Assembly (NCBI RefSeq): GCF_036010505.1
Contig: NZ_CP108569.1
Coordinates: 4,698,501 to 4,762,500 of the forward strand
Direction: 5' to 3'
DNA from: Streptomyces sp. NBC_01197
Lineage (GTDB): Bacteria; Actinomycetota; Actinomycetes; Streptomycetales; Streptomycetaceae
Length of the DNA stretch: 64,000 bases
The notes under the pieces were generated by a model. That model ran no database searches. It was not told where the DNA came from and saw only the letters and a program-made list of their open reading frames with translations. Positions within the stretch are counted from its first letter, which is position 1. Each line of letters opens with the position of its first letter. Below, piece by piece: positions 16,472 to 25,663 of this stretch. The position numbers and the translations under genes are program-made.

Positions 16472-17874
16472 TCAGACAACGGAGGATGAGCGCGGCAGGA
16501 TTCGCGCTGATGCTCGGCGGTGCGGGGATCATGCTGGCCGCGGGCCCCGCGCAGGCCGCGGACGTCTCGTACAAGACCGAGTGCATACCGCCCTCGATTT
16601 CCGGCTTGCCGCCCATCGAGGGCACGACCGCCGTGGCGATCACCGCGCCCGCCACGGCGAAGGTGGGCGACGAGGTCGACGTCGTGTGGAAGACGGTCTC
16701 GGCCGCCTCCAAGAACCCCGACATCCTCAATCTGGACGCCAACACCGTGCAGCCGACCGGCACGGTCAAGGTCGGCGGGGCCCAGACAGCGGACCTGGCC
16801 GTGCAGGGGCCCCGGACCAACCCGCCCATCCCCAAGGGCGCCCCGATGGTCCTCTCCGACATGACGGCCAAGCTGAAGCTGACCAAGGCCGGGGACGTCA
16901 CGCTGACGGCCGACAAGTACAACATCAACGTCAGCAAGCCGATCTCCACGGACACCAAGTGCTCGCCCAAGGAGACGGTGAAGCCGTCGACCACCATCAA
17001 GGTCACGGACGGCGGGGGGACGACCACCGGCGGGACCACGACGGGCGGAACGACCACCGGCGGCACGACGGCCGGGACGACCACCGGCGGCACGACGGCC
17101 GGGACGACCACCGGCGGTACCACCACGGGCGGTACGACGGCCGGCACCACCACCGGCGGTACGAGCACCGGCGGGTCCACCACAGGCGGCAGCACCACGG
17201 GCGGCACCGGGGGCGCGACCGATTTCCCCGGCAAGCAGGTCTCCGTCGCCTACGCCTGCAAGACGCCCATCGGCGACAAGAACGCCACATCGCCGGTGCA
17301 GATCAACGCCAAGAAGAGCGGGGGGAACTACGGCCTCACCGTGAAGTTCAGCAAGTCCGTGATGGACAGCCCGGCCGACATCCCCGCCGGTTCGGTCGTC
17401 CCGTCCATGGACGTCAAACTGGGCGGCTCCGACAAGGGCACGGTCCATGTGGTGGGCCCGGCCAACAAGTCGGCCATCAAGTCGGGGGCGCCCATCGTGA
17501 TCCCCGACCTGACCGGCACGTACAAGCCGGGCGCCAGCGGCAAGACGACGCTCAGCCCCGGCGTACTGACCGTCAAGGCGCTCGGTACGACCACCACCTG
17601 CACCCCGCCGGGGAACGTCGCCGTCTCACTGCAACTGGACACGTCGGCCCAGCCGGGCGGCGCGTCGGGTGGCACGTCGACCGGCGGTACCACCGGCGGC
17701 ACGGCGACGGGCGGCTCGGGCGGCAGCACCAGCACCAGCGGTGGCCTCGCCGAGACCGGTGCGAGTGACAACGGCGGTCTGCGGGCGCTCGGCCTGGTGG
17801 CCGGCACGGTGATCCTGCTGGGCGGCGCGGTGTTCACCTTCACCCCGTGGAGGAGGCTGCGCGGCACTCGCTGA
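16468..17874 (+). CDS. Two-domain wall-anchored protein with LAETG (class E) sorting signal
   Basis: A 468-aa surface protein. It has a signal peptide (about 1-32), a first domain (33-175), a Thr-Gly-Gly repeat linker of about 65 residues (DNA 17018-17215), then a second domain (about 250-390) that is homologous to the protein at 13603-14304 (shared CKTPIG, LKLGG-type and TIKALGTTTTC-type segments). The C-terminus is LAETG (427-431), a hydrophobic stretch and RRLRGTR. LAxTG is the signal used by class E sortases common in Streptomyces. GTG start overlapping the upstream stop. It is the last gene of the unit, followed by a strong hairpin. Confidence 0.7.
   Translation: MIRQRRMSAAGFALMLGGAGIMLAAGPAQAADVSYKTECIPPSISGLPPIEGTTAVAITAPATAKVGDEVDVVWKTVSAASKNPDILNLDANTVQPTGTVKVGGAQTADLAVQGPRTNPPIPKGAPMVLSDMTAKLKLTKAGDVTLTADKYNINVSKPISTDTKCSPKETVKPSTTIKVTDGGGTTTGGTTTGGTTTGGTTAGTTTGGTTAGTTTGGTTTGGTTAGTTTGGTSTGGSTTGGSTTGGTGGATDFPGKQVSVAYACKTPIGDKNATSPVQINAKKSGGNYGLTVKFSKSVMDSPADIPAGSVVPSMDVKLGGSDKGTVHVVGPANKSAIKSGAPIVIPDLTGTYKPGASGKTTLSPGVLTVKALGTTTTCTPPGNVAVSLQLDTSAQPGGASGGTSTGGTTGGTATGGSGGSTSTSGGLAETGASDNGGLRALGLVAGTVILLGGAVFTFTPWRRLRGTR
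17018..17215 (+). repeat. Thr-Gly-Gly coding tandem repeat
   Basis: Twelve-base units encoding TTGG or TAGT variants, including two near-identical 24-base copies around 17056-17110. They form the flexible linker between the two domains of the LAETG protein and are a likely site of length variation. Confidence 0.85.
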
Positions 17875-17962
17875 CCCCCGGGCACAGGGCACCGGGTCCG
17901 CCGCCGTCCTGGGGAGGGCCCGGCGCGTACCGGAGGGCTCCCGAAGCTGAGCGCGTACGGGA

Positions 17963-17999
17963 CAGGCCCCGCCGCACCTGACCGGTGCGGCGGGGCCTG
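17963..17999. terminator. Bidirectional hairpin between the surface operon and the peptide transporter
   Basis: A perfect 16-bp stem (CAGGCCCCGCCGCACC) with loop TGACC. It lies between the convergent genes ending at 17874 and 18030. Confidence 0.8.
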
Positions 18000-18029
18000 C
18001 GTACAAAAACAGGTCGAGCGCGGACCGCG

Positions 18030-19511
18030 TCAGCGGACCTCGCCCATGAGGTCCTTGACCTTGCGTCGGTACATCCAGATCGCTATCGCCGCGACCACCG
18101 CGAGCGCCGCCTCAAGACCGACGATGCCGGACTTGTTGAGGTTCACACCGGCCAGCGACATCAGGCTGGTGAAGCAGTCACCCGCCGTGACGGCGAGGAA
18201 CCACACACCCATCATCTGGCTGGCGTACTTCGCCGGGGCCATCTTCGTGGTCACCGAGAGGCCGACCGGGGAGAGGCAGAGCTCACCGACGGTCTGGATG
18301 AAGTAGACCGCCACCAGCCACATCGGGCTGACCTTCGAGCCGTCCGTGGTCGACATCAGCGGCAGCATGAAGACGAAGAACGAGATGCCGATCAGGAAGA
18401 GGCCCGAGACGAACTTGACGACCGTGCTGGGCTCCTTGCCCCTCTTGTTGAGGGCCAGCCAGATCCAGGCGACGACCGGGGCCAGCGCCATGATGAACAC
18501 CGGGTTCACCGACTGGTACCAGGAGGTCGGGAAGTGGAAGCCGAGCAGGCTGTTCGTCGTGGAGTTCTCACCGAAGAGCGACATCGTGGAGCCGCCCTGG
18601 TCGTAGATCATCCAGAAGACGGCCGCGGCCACGAAGAACCAGATGTACCCGGACATCTTCTTCTGCTCGTGGCCCGACAGGTCCCGGTCGCGCTTGATGC
18701 GCACCAGGACGCCGATCGGGATGAGCAGACCGAGCACGGTGATCGGGTAGAGCGCCCAGTTCTGGGTGAACGCTCCGCTGAAGACCACGCCGCCGTAGAA
18801 GACCGCGGCGATGATCAGGCAGATCAGGCCCTTGGTCAGGGTCGAGCTGCGCTCCTGCGCCGACAGCGGCTTCGGGACGACGCTGCTGCGCGCGTTCAGG
18901 TGGCGGGTGCCGACCAGGAACTGGATCAGGCCCATCGCCATGCCGAGCGCCGCGAGGGCGAAGCCGAGGTGCCAGTTGACGTTCTCGCCGACCGTGCCGA
19001 TGACCAGCGGCGCCAGGAAGGCACCGAGGTTGATGCCCATGTAGAAGACGGTGAAGCCACCGTCGCGGCGCGGGTCGTCGGGGCCCTTGTACAGGTGGCC
19101 GACCATCGTGGAGATGTTGGCCTTCAGTAGCCCGGAACCGAACGCGACGAGCGCCAGACCCGCGAAGAACGCACCCGTGCTGGGCAGCGCCAGAGTGAGA
19201 TGCCCGACCATGATGACCGAGGCCGCGATGGCGACCGTCTTACGGGGCCCCCAGACGCGGTCGCCGAACCAGCCGCCGGGCATGGCGAGCAGGTAGACCA
19301 TCGCCAGGTAGATCGAGTAGATCGCCGTGGCGGTGGCCGCGCTCAGGTGCGGACCGCTGTTGGACACCAGGTACAGCGGGAGCAGAGCCCTCATGCCGTA
19401 GAAGCTGAAACGCTCCCACATCTCGGTCATGAAGAGCGTTGCCAGGCCGCGGGGGTGTCCGAAGAAGGTCTTTTCCGGGGTCTCCGGAGCCTTCGTCAGG
19501 CTTGACGCCAT
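18030..19511 (-). CDS. Proton-dependent oligopeptide (POT/PTR) family transporter
   Basis: A 493-aa major-facilitator protein that imports di- and tripeptides with protons. The family signature is near the N-terminus (MTEMWERFSFYGMRALLPLY, the ExxERFxYYG motif), and a second is GLLKANISTMVGHLY and FYMGINLGAFLAP. About 12-14 hydrophobic segments can be seen. The ATG at 19511 has GGAACG upstream; the open frame to 19742 lacks membrane or signal character and was rejected. It is a single-gene unit with a long upstream region carrying palindromes. Confidence 0.92.
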   Translation of the reverse strand: MASSLTKAPETPEKTFFGHPRGLATLFMTEMWERFSFYGMRALLPLYLVSNSGPHLSAATATAIYSIYLAMVYLLAMPGGWFGDRVWGPRKTVAIAASVIMVGHLTLALPSTGAFFAGLALVAFGSGLLKANISTMVGHLYKGPDDPRRDGGFTVFYMGINLGAFLAPLVIGTVGENVNWHLGFALAALGMAMGLIQFLVGTRHLNARSSVVPKPLSAQERSSTLTKGLICLIIAAVFYGGVVFSGAFTQNWALYPITVLGLLIPIGVLVRIKRDRDLSGHEQKKMSGYIWFFVAAAVFWMIYDQGGSTMSLFGENSTTNSLLGFHFPTSWYQSVNPVFIMALAPVVAWIWLALNKRGKEPSTVVKFVSGLFLIGISFFVFMLPLMSTTDGSKVSPMWLVAVYFIQTVGELCLSPVGLSVTTKMAPAKYASQMMGVWFLAVTAGDCFTSLMSLAGVNLNKSGIVGLEAALAVVAAIAIWMYRRKVKDLMGEVR

Positions 19512-19977
19512 GGTCGTTCCTTGCTTTTCGGGACGCGTCGCAGATCGGTGACGCGCCCGGTGGGGGGGTGGCCGGCACCGGCATGGTCCGTCCCCGCCCC
19601 ACGCCTGAGGGGCCAGCCGGATGTGATCCGTACCGAAGGGGGAGACCACACCGGGATCCACGCTCCGCGCGCTTCCTCGCACACAGGGCCCGGCCGCTAG
19701 GTCATTCACTGTCCAAGCGGCCGAAATGCCGACCGCGCACACAATAAGGGGGCCTTTGCCGCCTCATGGCAGGCCAAAGAACCTCAAGTACTGCTTGAGG
19801 CGTCTCGCCACCATAAAGAGGCAGCTGCGGCATTTGAAAGGGTTTGAGACATGGATCACAGGTGAATGCCGGAACCGGCCACTGTATTCGAAGGTGGCAA
19901 TCCGTATGACCGCCCAGACCCGCAGCCCTCCGCGATCACCTCACGAGCACGACCCGTCGCGGTCTACCATCACCTTC
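19512..19977. promoter_or_regulatory. 466-bp divergent intergenic region with two palindromes
   Basis: No gene seen. An 8-bp inverted repeat CGGCCGCT (19691-19698)/AGCGGCCG (19716-19723) with a 17-bp spacer and a 7-bp palindrome CCTCAAG (19782-19788)/CTTGAGG (19794-19800) are candidate operators for the transporter or the two-component genes. Immediately before the response regulator ATG, TACCAT (19965-19970) ends 7 bases upstream, a typical leaderless promoter -10. Confidence 0.4.
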
Positions 19978-20655
19978 ATGACCCGTGTACTGCTCGCCGA
20001 GGACGACGCATCCATCTCGGAGCCGCTGGCCCGCGCACTGCGTCGGGAGGGTTACGAGGTCGAGGTGCGGGAAGACGGACCGACCGCGCTCGACGCCGGC
20101 CTTCAAGGAGGGATCGACCTGGTCGTCCTGGATCTGGGCCTGCCCGGCATGGACGGCCTGGAGGTGGCCAGGCGGCTGCGCGCCGACGGGCACACCGTGC
20201 CCGTCCTGGTGCTCACCGCCCGCGCCGACGAGGTCGACACGGTGGTCGGCCTGGACGCCGGTGCCGACGACTACGTCACCAAGCCGTTCCGGCTCGCCGA
20301 ACTGCTGGCGCGGGTACGGGCCCTGCTGCGGCGCGGCGCCGCCGAGACCACCCCGCAGCCCGCCACCCACGGCGTACGGATCGACGTCGAGTCGCACCGG
20401 GCCTGGATGGGTGACGAGGAACTCCAGCTGACGGCAAAGGAGTTCGACCTGCTGCGGGTCCTGGTCAGGGACGCAGGCCGGGTCGTCACCCGCGACCAGC
20501 TGATGCGCGAGGTCTGGGACACCACCTGGTGGTCGTCCACCAAGACGCTCGACATGCACATCTCCTGGCTGCGCAAGAAGCTCGGCGACGACGCGGCGAA
20601 CCCGCGCTACATCGCCACCGTGCGGGGCGTCGGCTTCCGCTTCGAGAAGAGCTGA
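19978..20655 (+). CDS. OmpR/PhoB-family response regulator
   Basis: A 225-aa two-component regulator. The receiver domain (1-120) has the acidic pair EDD, the phosphoacceptor Asp in LVVLDLGLPGMDG (about residue 51) and Lys in TKPF. The winged-helix output domain (130-225) includes LTAKEFDLLRVLV and TLDMHISWLRKKLGDD. The ATG at 19978 is directly preceded by a -10-like TACCAT at leaderless spacing and no ribosome-binding site. The cognate sensor kinase gene starts 75 bp downstream. The regulon is unknown. Confidence 0.93.
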   Translation: MTRVLLAEDDASISEPLARALRREGYEVEVREDGPTALDAGLQGGIDLVVLDLGLPGMDGLEVARRLRADGHTVPVLVLTARADEVDTVVGLDAGADDYVTKPFRLAELLARVRALLRRGAAETTPQPATHGVRIDVESHRAWMGDEELQLTAKEFDLLRVLVRDAGRVVTRDQLMREVWDTTWWSSTKTLDMHISWLRKKLGDDAANPRYIATVRGVGFRFEKS

Positions 20656-20730
20656 GGCGGGAGCCACAAGGCGAGGCCGCGGGCGTAGAACCGTCCCGGT
20701 CCCGGGGGCGGCGACTGCGACACTTGCCGT

Positions 20731-22014
20731 ATGCGCCGCCGACTCATCAACTCCACGCTCGCCGTCGTACTCGTCGTGATCGCCGTCTTCGGCGTCTCAC
20801 TCGTCATCGTCGAGACGCGCACCATCAGCAGCAGTGCTCAGGAGAGCGTGGACTCCGAGGCGCTGCGTCTCGCGAGCATCGTCGAGAGCCGGATCGTCGG
20901 CAACGAACGGGTCACCGGGTCTGTCCTGCACGACCAGGTCGAGGCCCACCGCTACGCGGTGATCAAGGTCCCCGGCCGGGACACCGTCAGGCTCGGCACC
21001 GAGCCCGAGGGTAGCGTCATCCGGTCCAGGGCGACCGGCGCCCACGGCGAGGAGGTCACGGTCGAGGAAGCGGGCTCCACCGTGACCCGAGAGGTCGGCC
21101 GGACCCTGCTCATCATCGGCGCGGTGGCCCTCCTGGCGATCGTCTCGGCGGTGCTCCTCGCCGTACGCCAGGCCAACAAGCTCACCTCGCCGCTCACCGA
21201 CCTGGCCGAGACCGCCGAACGCCTCGGCTCCGGTGACCCGCGCCCCCGGCACAAGCGGTACGCGGTGCCAGAGCTGGACCGGGTCGCCGATGTGCTCGAC
21301 TCGTCGGCCGAGCGGATCACCAGGATGCTGACCGCCGAGCGCCGGCTGGCCGCCGACGCGTCGCACCAGCTCCGTACGCCGCTGACCGCGCTCTCCATGC
21401 GCCTTGAGGAGATCACCCTCACCGAGGACCTGGGCACGGTGAAGGAGGAGGCGACCATCGCGCTGACCCAGGTCGAGCGGCTGACGGACGTCGTGGAGCG
21501 GCTGCTGACCAACTCCCGCGACCCGCGCACCGGCTCCGCCGTCACCTTCGATCTGGACGAGGTCGTCACCCAGCAGCTCCAGGAGTGGCGCCCGGCGTAC
21601 CGCAGCGCGGGGCGCGCGATCGTACGGTCGGGGAAGCGCGGGCTGCGGGCCATCGGTACGCCCGGCGCGGTGGCCCAGGTGATGGCCGCCCTGATCGAGA
21701 ACTCGCTGATGCACGGCGGCGGCACCGTCGCGGTGCGTACACGGGTCACCGGCACCCAGACGGTCGTCGAGGTGACCGACGAGGGGCCCGGTGTGCCGTC
21801 CGACCTCGGGGCGCGGATCTTCGAGCGGACCATCAGTGGCCGCAACTCCACCGGTATCGGCCTCGCCGTGGCCCGTGACCTGGCGGAGGCGGACGGCGGA
21901 CGGCTCGAAATGCTCCAGCAGTACCCGCCGGTCTTCGCGCTCTTCCTGAGCCGGGTGTCGAAGAACCCGCCGCAGCAGAACAGCGCCCCCGACCCGCAGC
22001 CGACGATCCGGTGA
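20731..22014 (+). CDS. Two-component sensor histidine kinase
   Basis: A 427-aa membrane kinase. TM1 is at about 7-28, a short extracytoplasmic sensor loop follows (30-122), TM2 at about 123-145, then HAMP, then the phosphoacceptor His in ADASHQLRTPLTALS (about residue 212), the N-box LIENSLMHGGG, G1 DEGPGVP and G2 GIGLAVARDLAEADGG. It pairs with the response regulator just upstream. The start has no ribosome-binding site; GACACT ends 6 bases before the ATG, again leaderless-like. The signal is unknown. Confidence 0.92.
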   Translation: MRRRLINSTLAVVLVVIAVFGVSLVIVETRTISSSAQESVDSEALRLASIVESRIVGNERVTGSVLHDQVEAHRYAVIKVPGRDTVRLGTEPEGSVIRSRATGAHGEEVTVEEAGSTVTREVGRTLLIIGAVALLAIVSAVLLAVRQANKLTSPLTDLAETAERLGSGDPRPRHKRYAVPELDRVADVLDSSAERITRMLTAERRLAADASHQLRTPLTALSMRLEEITLTEDLGTVKEEATIALTQVERLTDVVERLLTNSRDPRTGSAVTFDLDEVVTQQLQEWRPAYRSAGRAIVRSGKRGLRAIGTPGAVAQVMAALIENSLMHGGGTVAVRTRVTGTQTVVEVTDEGPGVPSDLGARIFERTISGRNSTGIGLAVARDLAEADGGRLEMLQQYPPVFALFLSRVSKNPPQQNSAPDPQPTIR

Positions 22015-22033
22015 CCGGGGCTGCCGGCAGGCC

Positions 22034-22513
22034 CTACTCCGGGCCGGCCTCCACCAGGGCCCCGGCAGCCGGGGCCGGCGCGGCCAGCGCCCGGAACACC
22101 CAGGTGCGGTAGGACCAGAAGCGGAAGAGCGTCGCGACGGCGATACCGAGGAACTTGAAGAAGTTGCTCTGCAGCGGGGAGTTCCAGTCGGCGCCGTAGG
22201 TCGCCGCGTAGAGGATCCCGTTCTCGATGACCGCCCCGACCAGGCTGAACAGCAGGAAAAGACCCATCTCCCGGGCGCGGCCGCTCTTCTCGCGGTCCCG
22301 GTAGGCGAAGTACCGCAGGCCCACGTAGTTGAAGACGACCGCGATGACGGTCGCCAGCACACTGGCCCGTACCACCTGCAGTGAGGTCGTGTGGCGGAGC
22401 AGGTTGAACGCCGCCATGTTGACCAGCAGGCCGAGGGCGCCCACCGCGCCGAACTTGGCGACCTCGCGCCAGAGCCGCTGCACCCGCGTCCGCATCCCGC
22501 CGGAATCGCTCAT
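22034..22513 (-). CDS. GtrA family membrane protein
   Basis: A 159-aa protein with four hydrophobic segments and the GtrA pattern (FGAVGALGLLVNMAAFNLL near the N-terminus, VFNYVGLRYFAYR in the middle, FRFWSYRTWVF near the C-terminus). GtrA proteins are thought to move polyprenyl-linked sugars across the membrane for glycan modification. It is convergent with the sensor kinase gene (19 bp apart) and divergent from purK. The Ala/Pro-rich C-terminal tail is not conserved. Role here is not deducible, but other envelope glycan genes occur in the window. Confidence 0.88.
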   Translation of the reverse strand: MSDSGGMRTRVQRLWREVAKFGAVGALGLLVNMAAFNLLRHTTSLQVVRASVLATVIAVVFNYVGLRYFAYRDREKSGRAREMGLFLLFSLVGAVIENGILYAATYGADWNSPLQSNFFKFLGIAVATLFRFWSYRTWVFRALAAPAPAAGALVEAGPE

Positions 22514-22674
22514 GGTGGTGGAAAGCCCCGTTCGGTCGATGGAGTCAGCGTTCGGTCGAGTGTGTCGTCGGGTGGGTCAACGCGACCATGCTAGCCAGTG
22601 GTCCGTTCGGGTGCCCGCCCAAGGCTGTGACGTGCTGGCATGCGGGCCAGGGGCCTGCGGATACCCTGGGGTAC

Positions 22675-23826
22675 GTGACGTTCCCCGTAGTCGGCATGGT
22701 CGGTGGCGGACAGCTCGCCCGGATGACCCACGAGGCGGGTATTCCCCTCGGCCTTAAATTCAAGCTGCTCAGTGACACCCCGCAGGACTCGGCGGCCCAG
22801 GTGGTCAGCGAAGTCGTCGTCGGCGACTACCGCGACCTGGAGACGCTGCGCGCCTTCGCGCGCGGCTGCGACGTGATCACCTTCGACCACGAGCATGTGC
22901 CCACCGAGCACCTGCGCGCCCTGGAGGCGGACGGCATCCCCGTCCGGCCAGGCCCGGACGCGCTGGTGCACGCCCAGGACAAGGGGGTGATGCGCGAGCG
23001 GCTCACCGCGATCGGGGCCCCCTGCCCCCGCCACCGCATCGTCTCCGACCCGGCCGACGCGGTCGCCTTCGCGGACGAGGCGGGCGGCTTCCCGGTCATC
23101 CTCAAGACGGTCCGGGGCGGCTATGACGGCAAGGGCGTCTGGTTCGTACGCTCCCTCGCGGACGCCGAAGCCCCCTTCAAGGCGGGCGTCCCGGTGCTGG
23201 CCGAGGAGAAGGTCGACTTCGTACGGGAGCTGGCGGCGAACGTCGTACGCTCCCCGCACGGCCAGGCCGTGGCCTACCCGGTGGTCGAGTCCCAGCAGGT
23301 CGACGGGGTCTGCGACACCGTGATCGCCCCCGCGCCCGGCATCAGCGAGGAGCTGGCGGGCGAGGCCCAGCAGCTCGCCCTGCGGATCGCCGCCGAGCTG
23401 GACGTGACCGGCCACCTCGCGGTCGAACTCTTCGAGGTCCGCGGACCCGACGGCACGCCGGGCATCCTCGTCAACGAGCTGGCGATGCGCCCGCACAACT
23501 CCGGCCACTGGACCCAGGACGGCGCGATCACCTCGCAGTTCGCCAACCATGTGCGCGCGGTCCTGGACCTGCCGCTCGGCGATCCGCGCCCGCGCGCCCG
23601 CTGGACGGTCATGTGCAACGTCCTGGGCGGCGACTTCCCGGACATGTACCAGGCCTATCTGCACTGCATGGCCCGCGACCCCCAACTCAAGATCCACATG
23701 TACGGCAAGGACGTGAAGCCGGGGCGCAAGGTCGGCCACGTCAACACCTACGGCGACGACCTCGACGACGTGCTGGAACGCGCCCGTCATGCCGCCGGAT
23801 ACCTGCGAGGGACGATCACCGAATGA
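22675..23826 (+). CDS. purK: N5-carboxyaminoimidazole ribonucleotide synthase
   Basis: A 383-aa ATP-grasp enzyme of purine biosynthesis that carboxylates AIR to N5-CAIR using ATP and bicarbonate. It starts [17 protein letters not shown], typical of PurK, with later motifs [15 protein letters not shown] and [18 protein letters not shown] chose the GTG at 22675 because TACCCT (22662-22667) ends exactly 7 bases before it, a leaderless arrangement, and because the extra residues from the ATG at 22588 are not PurK-like. The stop overlaps the purE start. Confidence 0.95.
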   Translation: MTFPVVGMVGGGQLARMTHEAGIPLGLKFKLLSDTPQDSAAQVVSEVVVGDYRDLETLRAFARGCDVITFDHEHVPTEHLRALEADGIPVRPGPDALVHAQDKGVMRERLTAIGAPCPRHRIVSDPADAVAFADEAGGFPVILKTVRGGYDGKGVWFVRSLADAEAPFKAGVPVLAEEKVDFVRELAANVVRSPHGQAVAYPVVESQQVDGVCDTVIAPAPGISEELAGEAQQLALRIAAELDVTGHLAVELFEVRGPDGTPGILVNELAMRPHNSGHWTQDGAITSQFANHVRAVLDLPLGDPRPRARWTVMCNVLGGDFPDMYQAYLHCMARDPQLKIHMYGKDVKPGRKVGHVNTYGDDLDDVLERARHAAGYLRGTITE

Positions 23827-24374
23827 CCTCTCCGTCAGCTCCCGCGGCCTCTGCCGCTCCCGTGGTCGGCATCGTGATGGGCTCGGACTCCGACTGGCCC
23901 GTCATGGAGGCAGCGGCCAAGGCCCTGGACGAGTTCGGGGTGGCGTACGAGGTGGACGTCGTCTCCGCCCACCGGATGCCGCGCGAGATGATCGCGTACG
24001 GCGAGCACGCCGACGGACGGGGGCTCCGGGCGATCATCGCGGGCGCCGGGGGAGCGGCCCATCTGCCGGGGATGCTGGCCTCGGTCAGCCCGCTGCCGGT
24101 CATCGGCGTTCCGGTGCCGCTGAAGTACCTGGACGGCATGGACTCCCTGTTGTCCATCGTGCAGATGCCGGCCGGCGTCCCCGTGGCGACCGTCTCGGTG
24201 GGCGGCGCGCGCAACGCGGGGCTGCTCGCCGTGCGCATCCTGGCCGCGTCCGACCCGCAACTCCAGGACAAGATGCGGGAGTTCCAGCAGAAGCTGAACG
24301 ACGAAGCGACGGAGAAGGGCACCCGGCTGCGCGCCAGGGCGGCGGGCGCGGAGACCTTCGGATTCGGAAAGTAG
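23823..24374 (+). CDS. purE: N5-carboxyaminoimidazole ribonucleotide mutase
   Basis: A 183-aa class I PurE that converts N5-CAIR to CAIR, the step after PurK. Motifs are [13 protein letters not shown] (Ser/Asp active-site loop), VVSAHRMP (catalytic His), [11 protein letters not shown] and GVPVP. Its ATG overlaps the purK stop by 4 bases (ATGA), so the pair is translationally coupled. The first 12 residues are a non-conserved Ser/Ala/Pro extension. Confidence 0.96.
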   Translation: MTSPSAPAASAAPVVGIVMGSDSDWPVMEAAAKALDEFGVAYEVDVVSAHRMPREMIAYGEHADGRGLRAIIAGAGGAAHLPGMLASVSPLPVIGVPVPLKYLDGMDSLLSIVQMPAGVPVATVSVGGARNAGLLAVRILAASDPQLQDKMREFQQKLNDEATEKGTRLRARAAGAETFGFGK

Positions 24375-24383
24375 GCGGCTCCC

Positions 24384-25571
24384 ATGAGCAATCACCTCAC
24401 CGAAGCGCTGGACCTGCTCGCCGAGTACCCGGTCGTGGACGGCCACAACGACCTGCCCTGGGCACTGCGCGAGAACGTCCGGTACGACCTGGACGCGCTG
24501 GACATCGCCCGGGACCAGACGGGCCATCTCCACACCGACCTGCACCGGCTGCGCAAGGGCGGCGTCGGCGCGCAGTTCTGGTCGGTCTACGTCCGCAGCG
24601 ACATGGCGGGCGAGGACGCGGTCAGCGCGACGCTGGAGCAGATCGACGCGGTGGACCAGCTGCTCACCCGCTACCCCGGTGACCTGGTCCGCGCGCTGAC
24701 CGCCGACGACATGGAGAAGGCCAGGAGCCAGGGCCGCATCGCGTCCCTGATGGGCGCCGAGGGCGGCCACTCCATCAACAACTCGCTGGGCACCCTGCGC
24801 GCCCTGCACACGCTGGGCGTCCGCTACATGACGCTCACGCACAACGACAACATCGCCTGGGCGGACTCCGCGACCGACGTCGTGAAGGCCCGCGGACTGA
24901 CCGCCTTCGGCCACGAGGTGGTCCGCGAGATGAACCGCACCGGCATGCTGGTGGACCTCTCGCACGTGGCGGCGTCCACGATGCGCGACGCGCTGGCGAC
25001 CTCCACGGCGCCGGTGATCTTCTCGCACTCCTCGTCACGTGCGGTCTGCGACCACCCGCGCAACATCCCGGACGACGTCCTCGCACTGCTCCCGGCGAAC
25101 GGCGGCATCGCGATGGCCACGTTCGTACCGAAGTTCATCCTCCCCGAGGCGGTCGCCTGGACCGCCCGCGCGGACGAGAACATGCGCACCCACGGGCTGC
25201 ACCACCTGAACACCACGCCCGCGGGGCTGAAGGTCCAGCGCGCTTTCGAGGAGGCGCACCCCCGCCCGATGGCCACCGCGTCGACGGTCGCCGACCACCT
25301 GGACCACATGCGTGAGGTGGCGGGCGTCGACCACATCGGCATCGGCGGCGACTACGACGGCACGGCTTTCACCCCGGCCGGCCTGGAGGACGTGGCGGGC
25401 TACCCGAACCTGATCGGTGAGCTGATCGGCCGCGGCTGGTCGAAACCCGACCTGGCGAAGCTGACCTGGCAGAACGCGGTACGGGTGCTGCGCGCCGCGG
25501 AGGACGTGGCCCGCGGCCTCCAGGCCGAGCGCGGCCCGTCCAACGCGACTCTGGCCGACCTGGACGGCTGA
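24384..25571 (+). CDS. Membrane dipeptidase (M19 renal dipeptidase family)
   Basis: A 395-aa zinc dipeptidase of the M19 family. Metal ligands are visible in [10 protein letters not shown] (His and Asp), [10 protein letters not shown] (bridging Glu), [16 protein letters not shown] (His) and the later [11 protein letters not shown] (Asp). There is no signal peptide, so the enzyme is cytoplasmic and may hydrolyse imported or recycled dipeptides including L-D types. It starts 9 bp after purE and may be cotranscribed with purKE, although the link to purine synthesis is not obvious. A hairpin follows. Confidence 0.92.
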   Translation: MSNHLTEALDLLAEYPVVDGHNDLPWALRENVRYDLDALDIARDQTGHLHTDLHRLRKGGVGAQFWSVYVRSDMAGEDAVSATLEQIDAVDQLLTRYPGDLVRALTADDMEKARSQGRIASLMGAEGGHSINNSLGTLRALHTLGVRYMTLTHNDNIAWADSATDVVKARGLTAFGHEVVREMNRTGMLVDLSHVAASTMRDALATSTAPVIFSHSSSRAVCDHPRNIPDDVLALLPANGGIAMATFVPKFILPEAVAWTARADENMRTHGLHHLNTTPAGLKVQRAFEEAHPRPMATASTVADHLDHMREVAGVDHIGIGGDYDGTAFTPAGLEDVAGYPNLIGELIGRGWSKPDLAKLTWQNAVRVLRAAEDVARGLQAERGPSNATLADLDG

Positions 25572-25576
25572 ATGGA

Positions 25577-25609
25577 TGGCCGGCCCGGGGGAGAATCCCG
25601 GGCCGGCCA
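25577..25609. terminator. Hairpin after the dipeptidase gene
   Basis: A perfect 13-bp stem TGGCCGGCCCGGG/CCCGGGCCGGCCA with a 7-base loop starts 6 bp after the stop. It also lies downstream of the convergent UDP-glucose dehydrogenase gene. Confidence 0.75.
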
Positions 25610-25663
25610 CCGTGCTCAGCAGACGCAGAGACAGAACGGGTGCCCGGCGGGATCCGCGTACAC

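Noticed and set aside
22588..22674. Upstream ATG extension of purK
   Set aside because: The added residues are not PurK-like and the GTG at 22675 has a leaderless promoter pattern.
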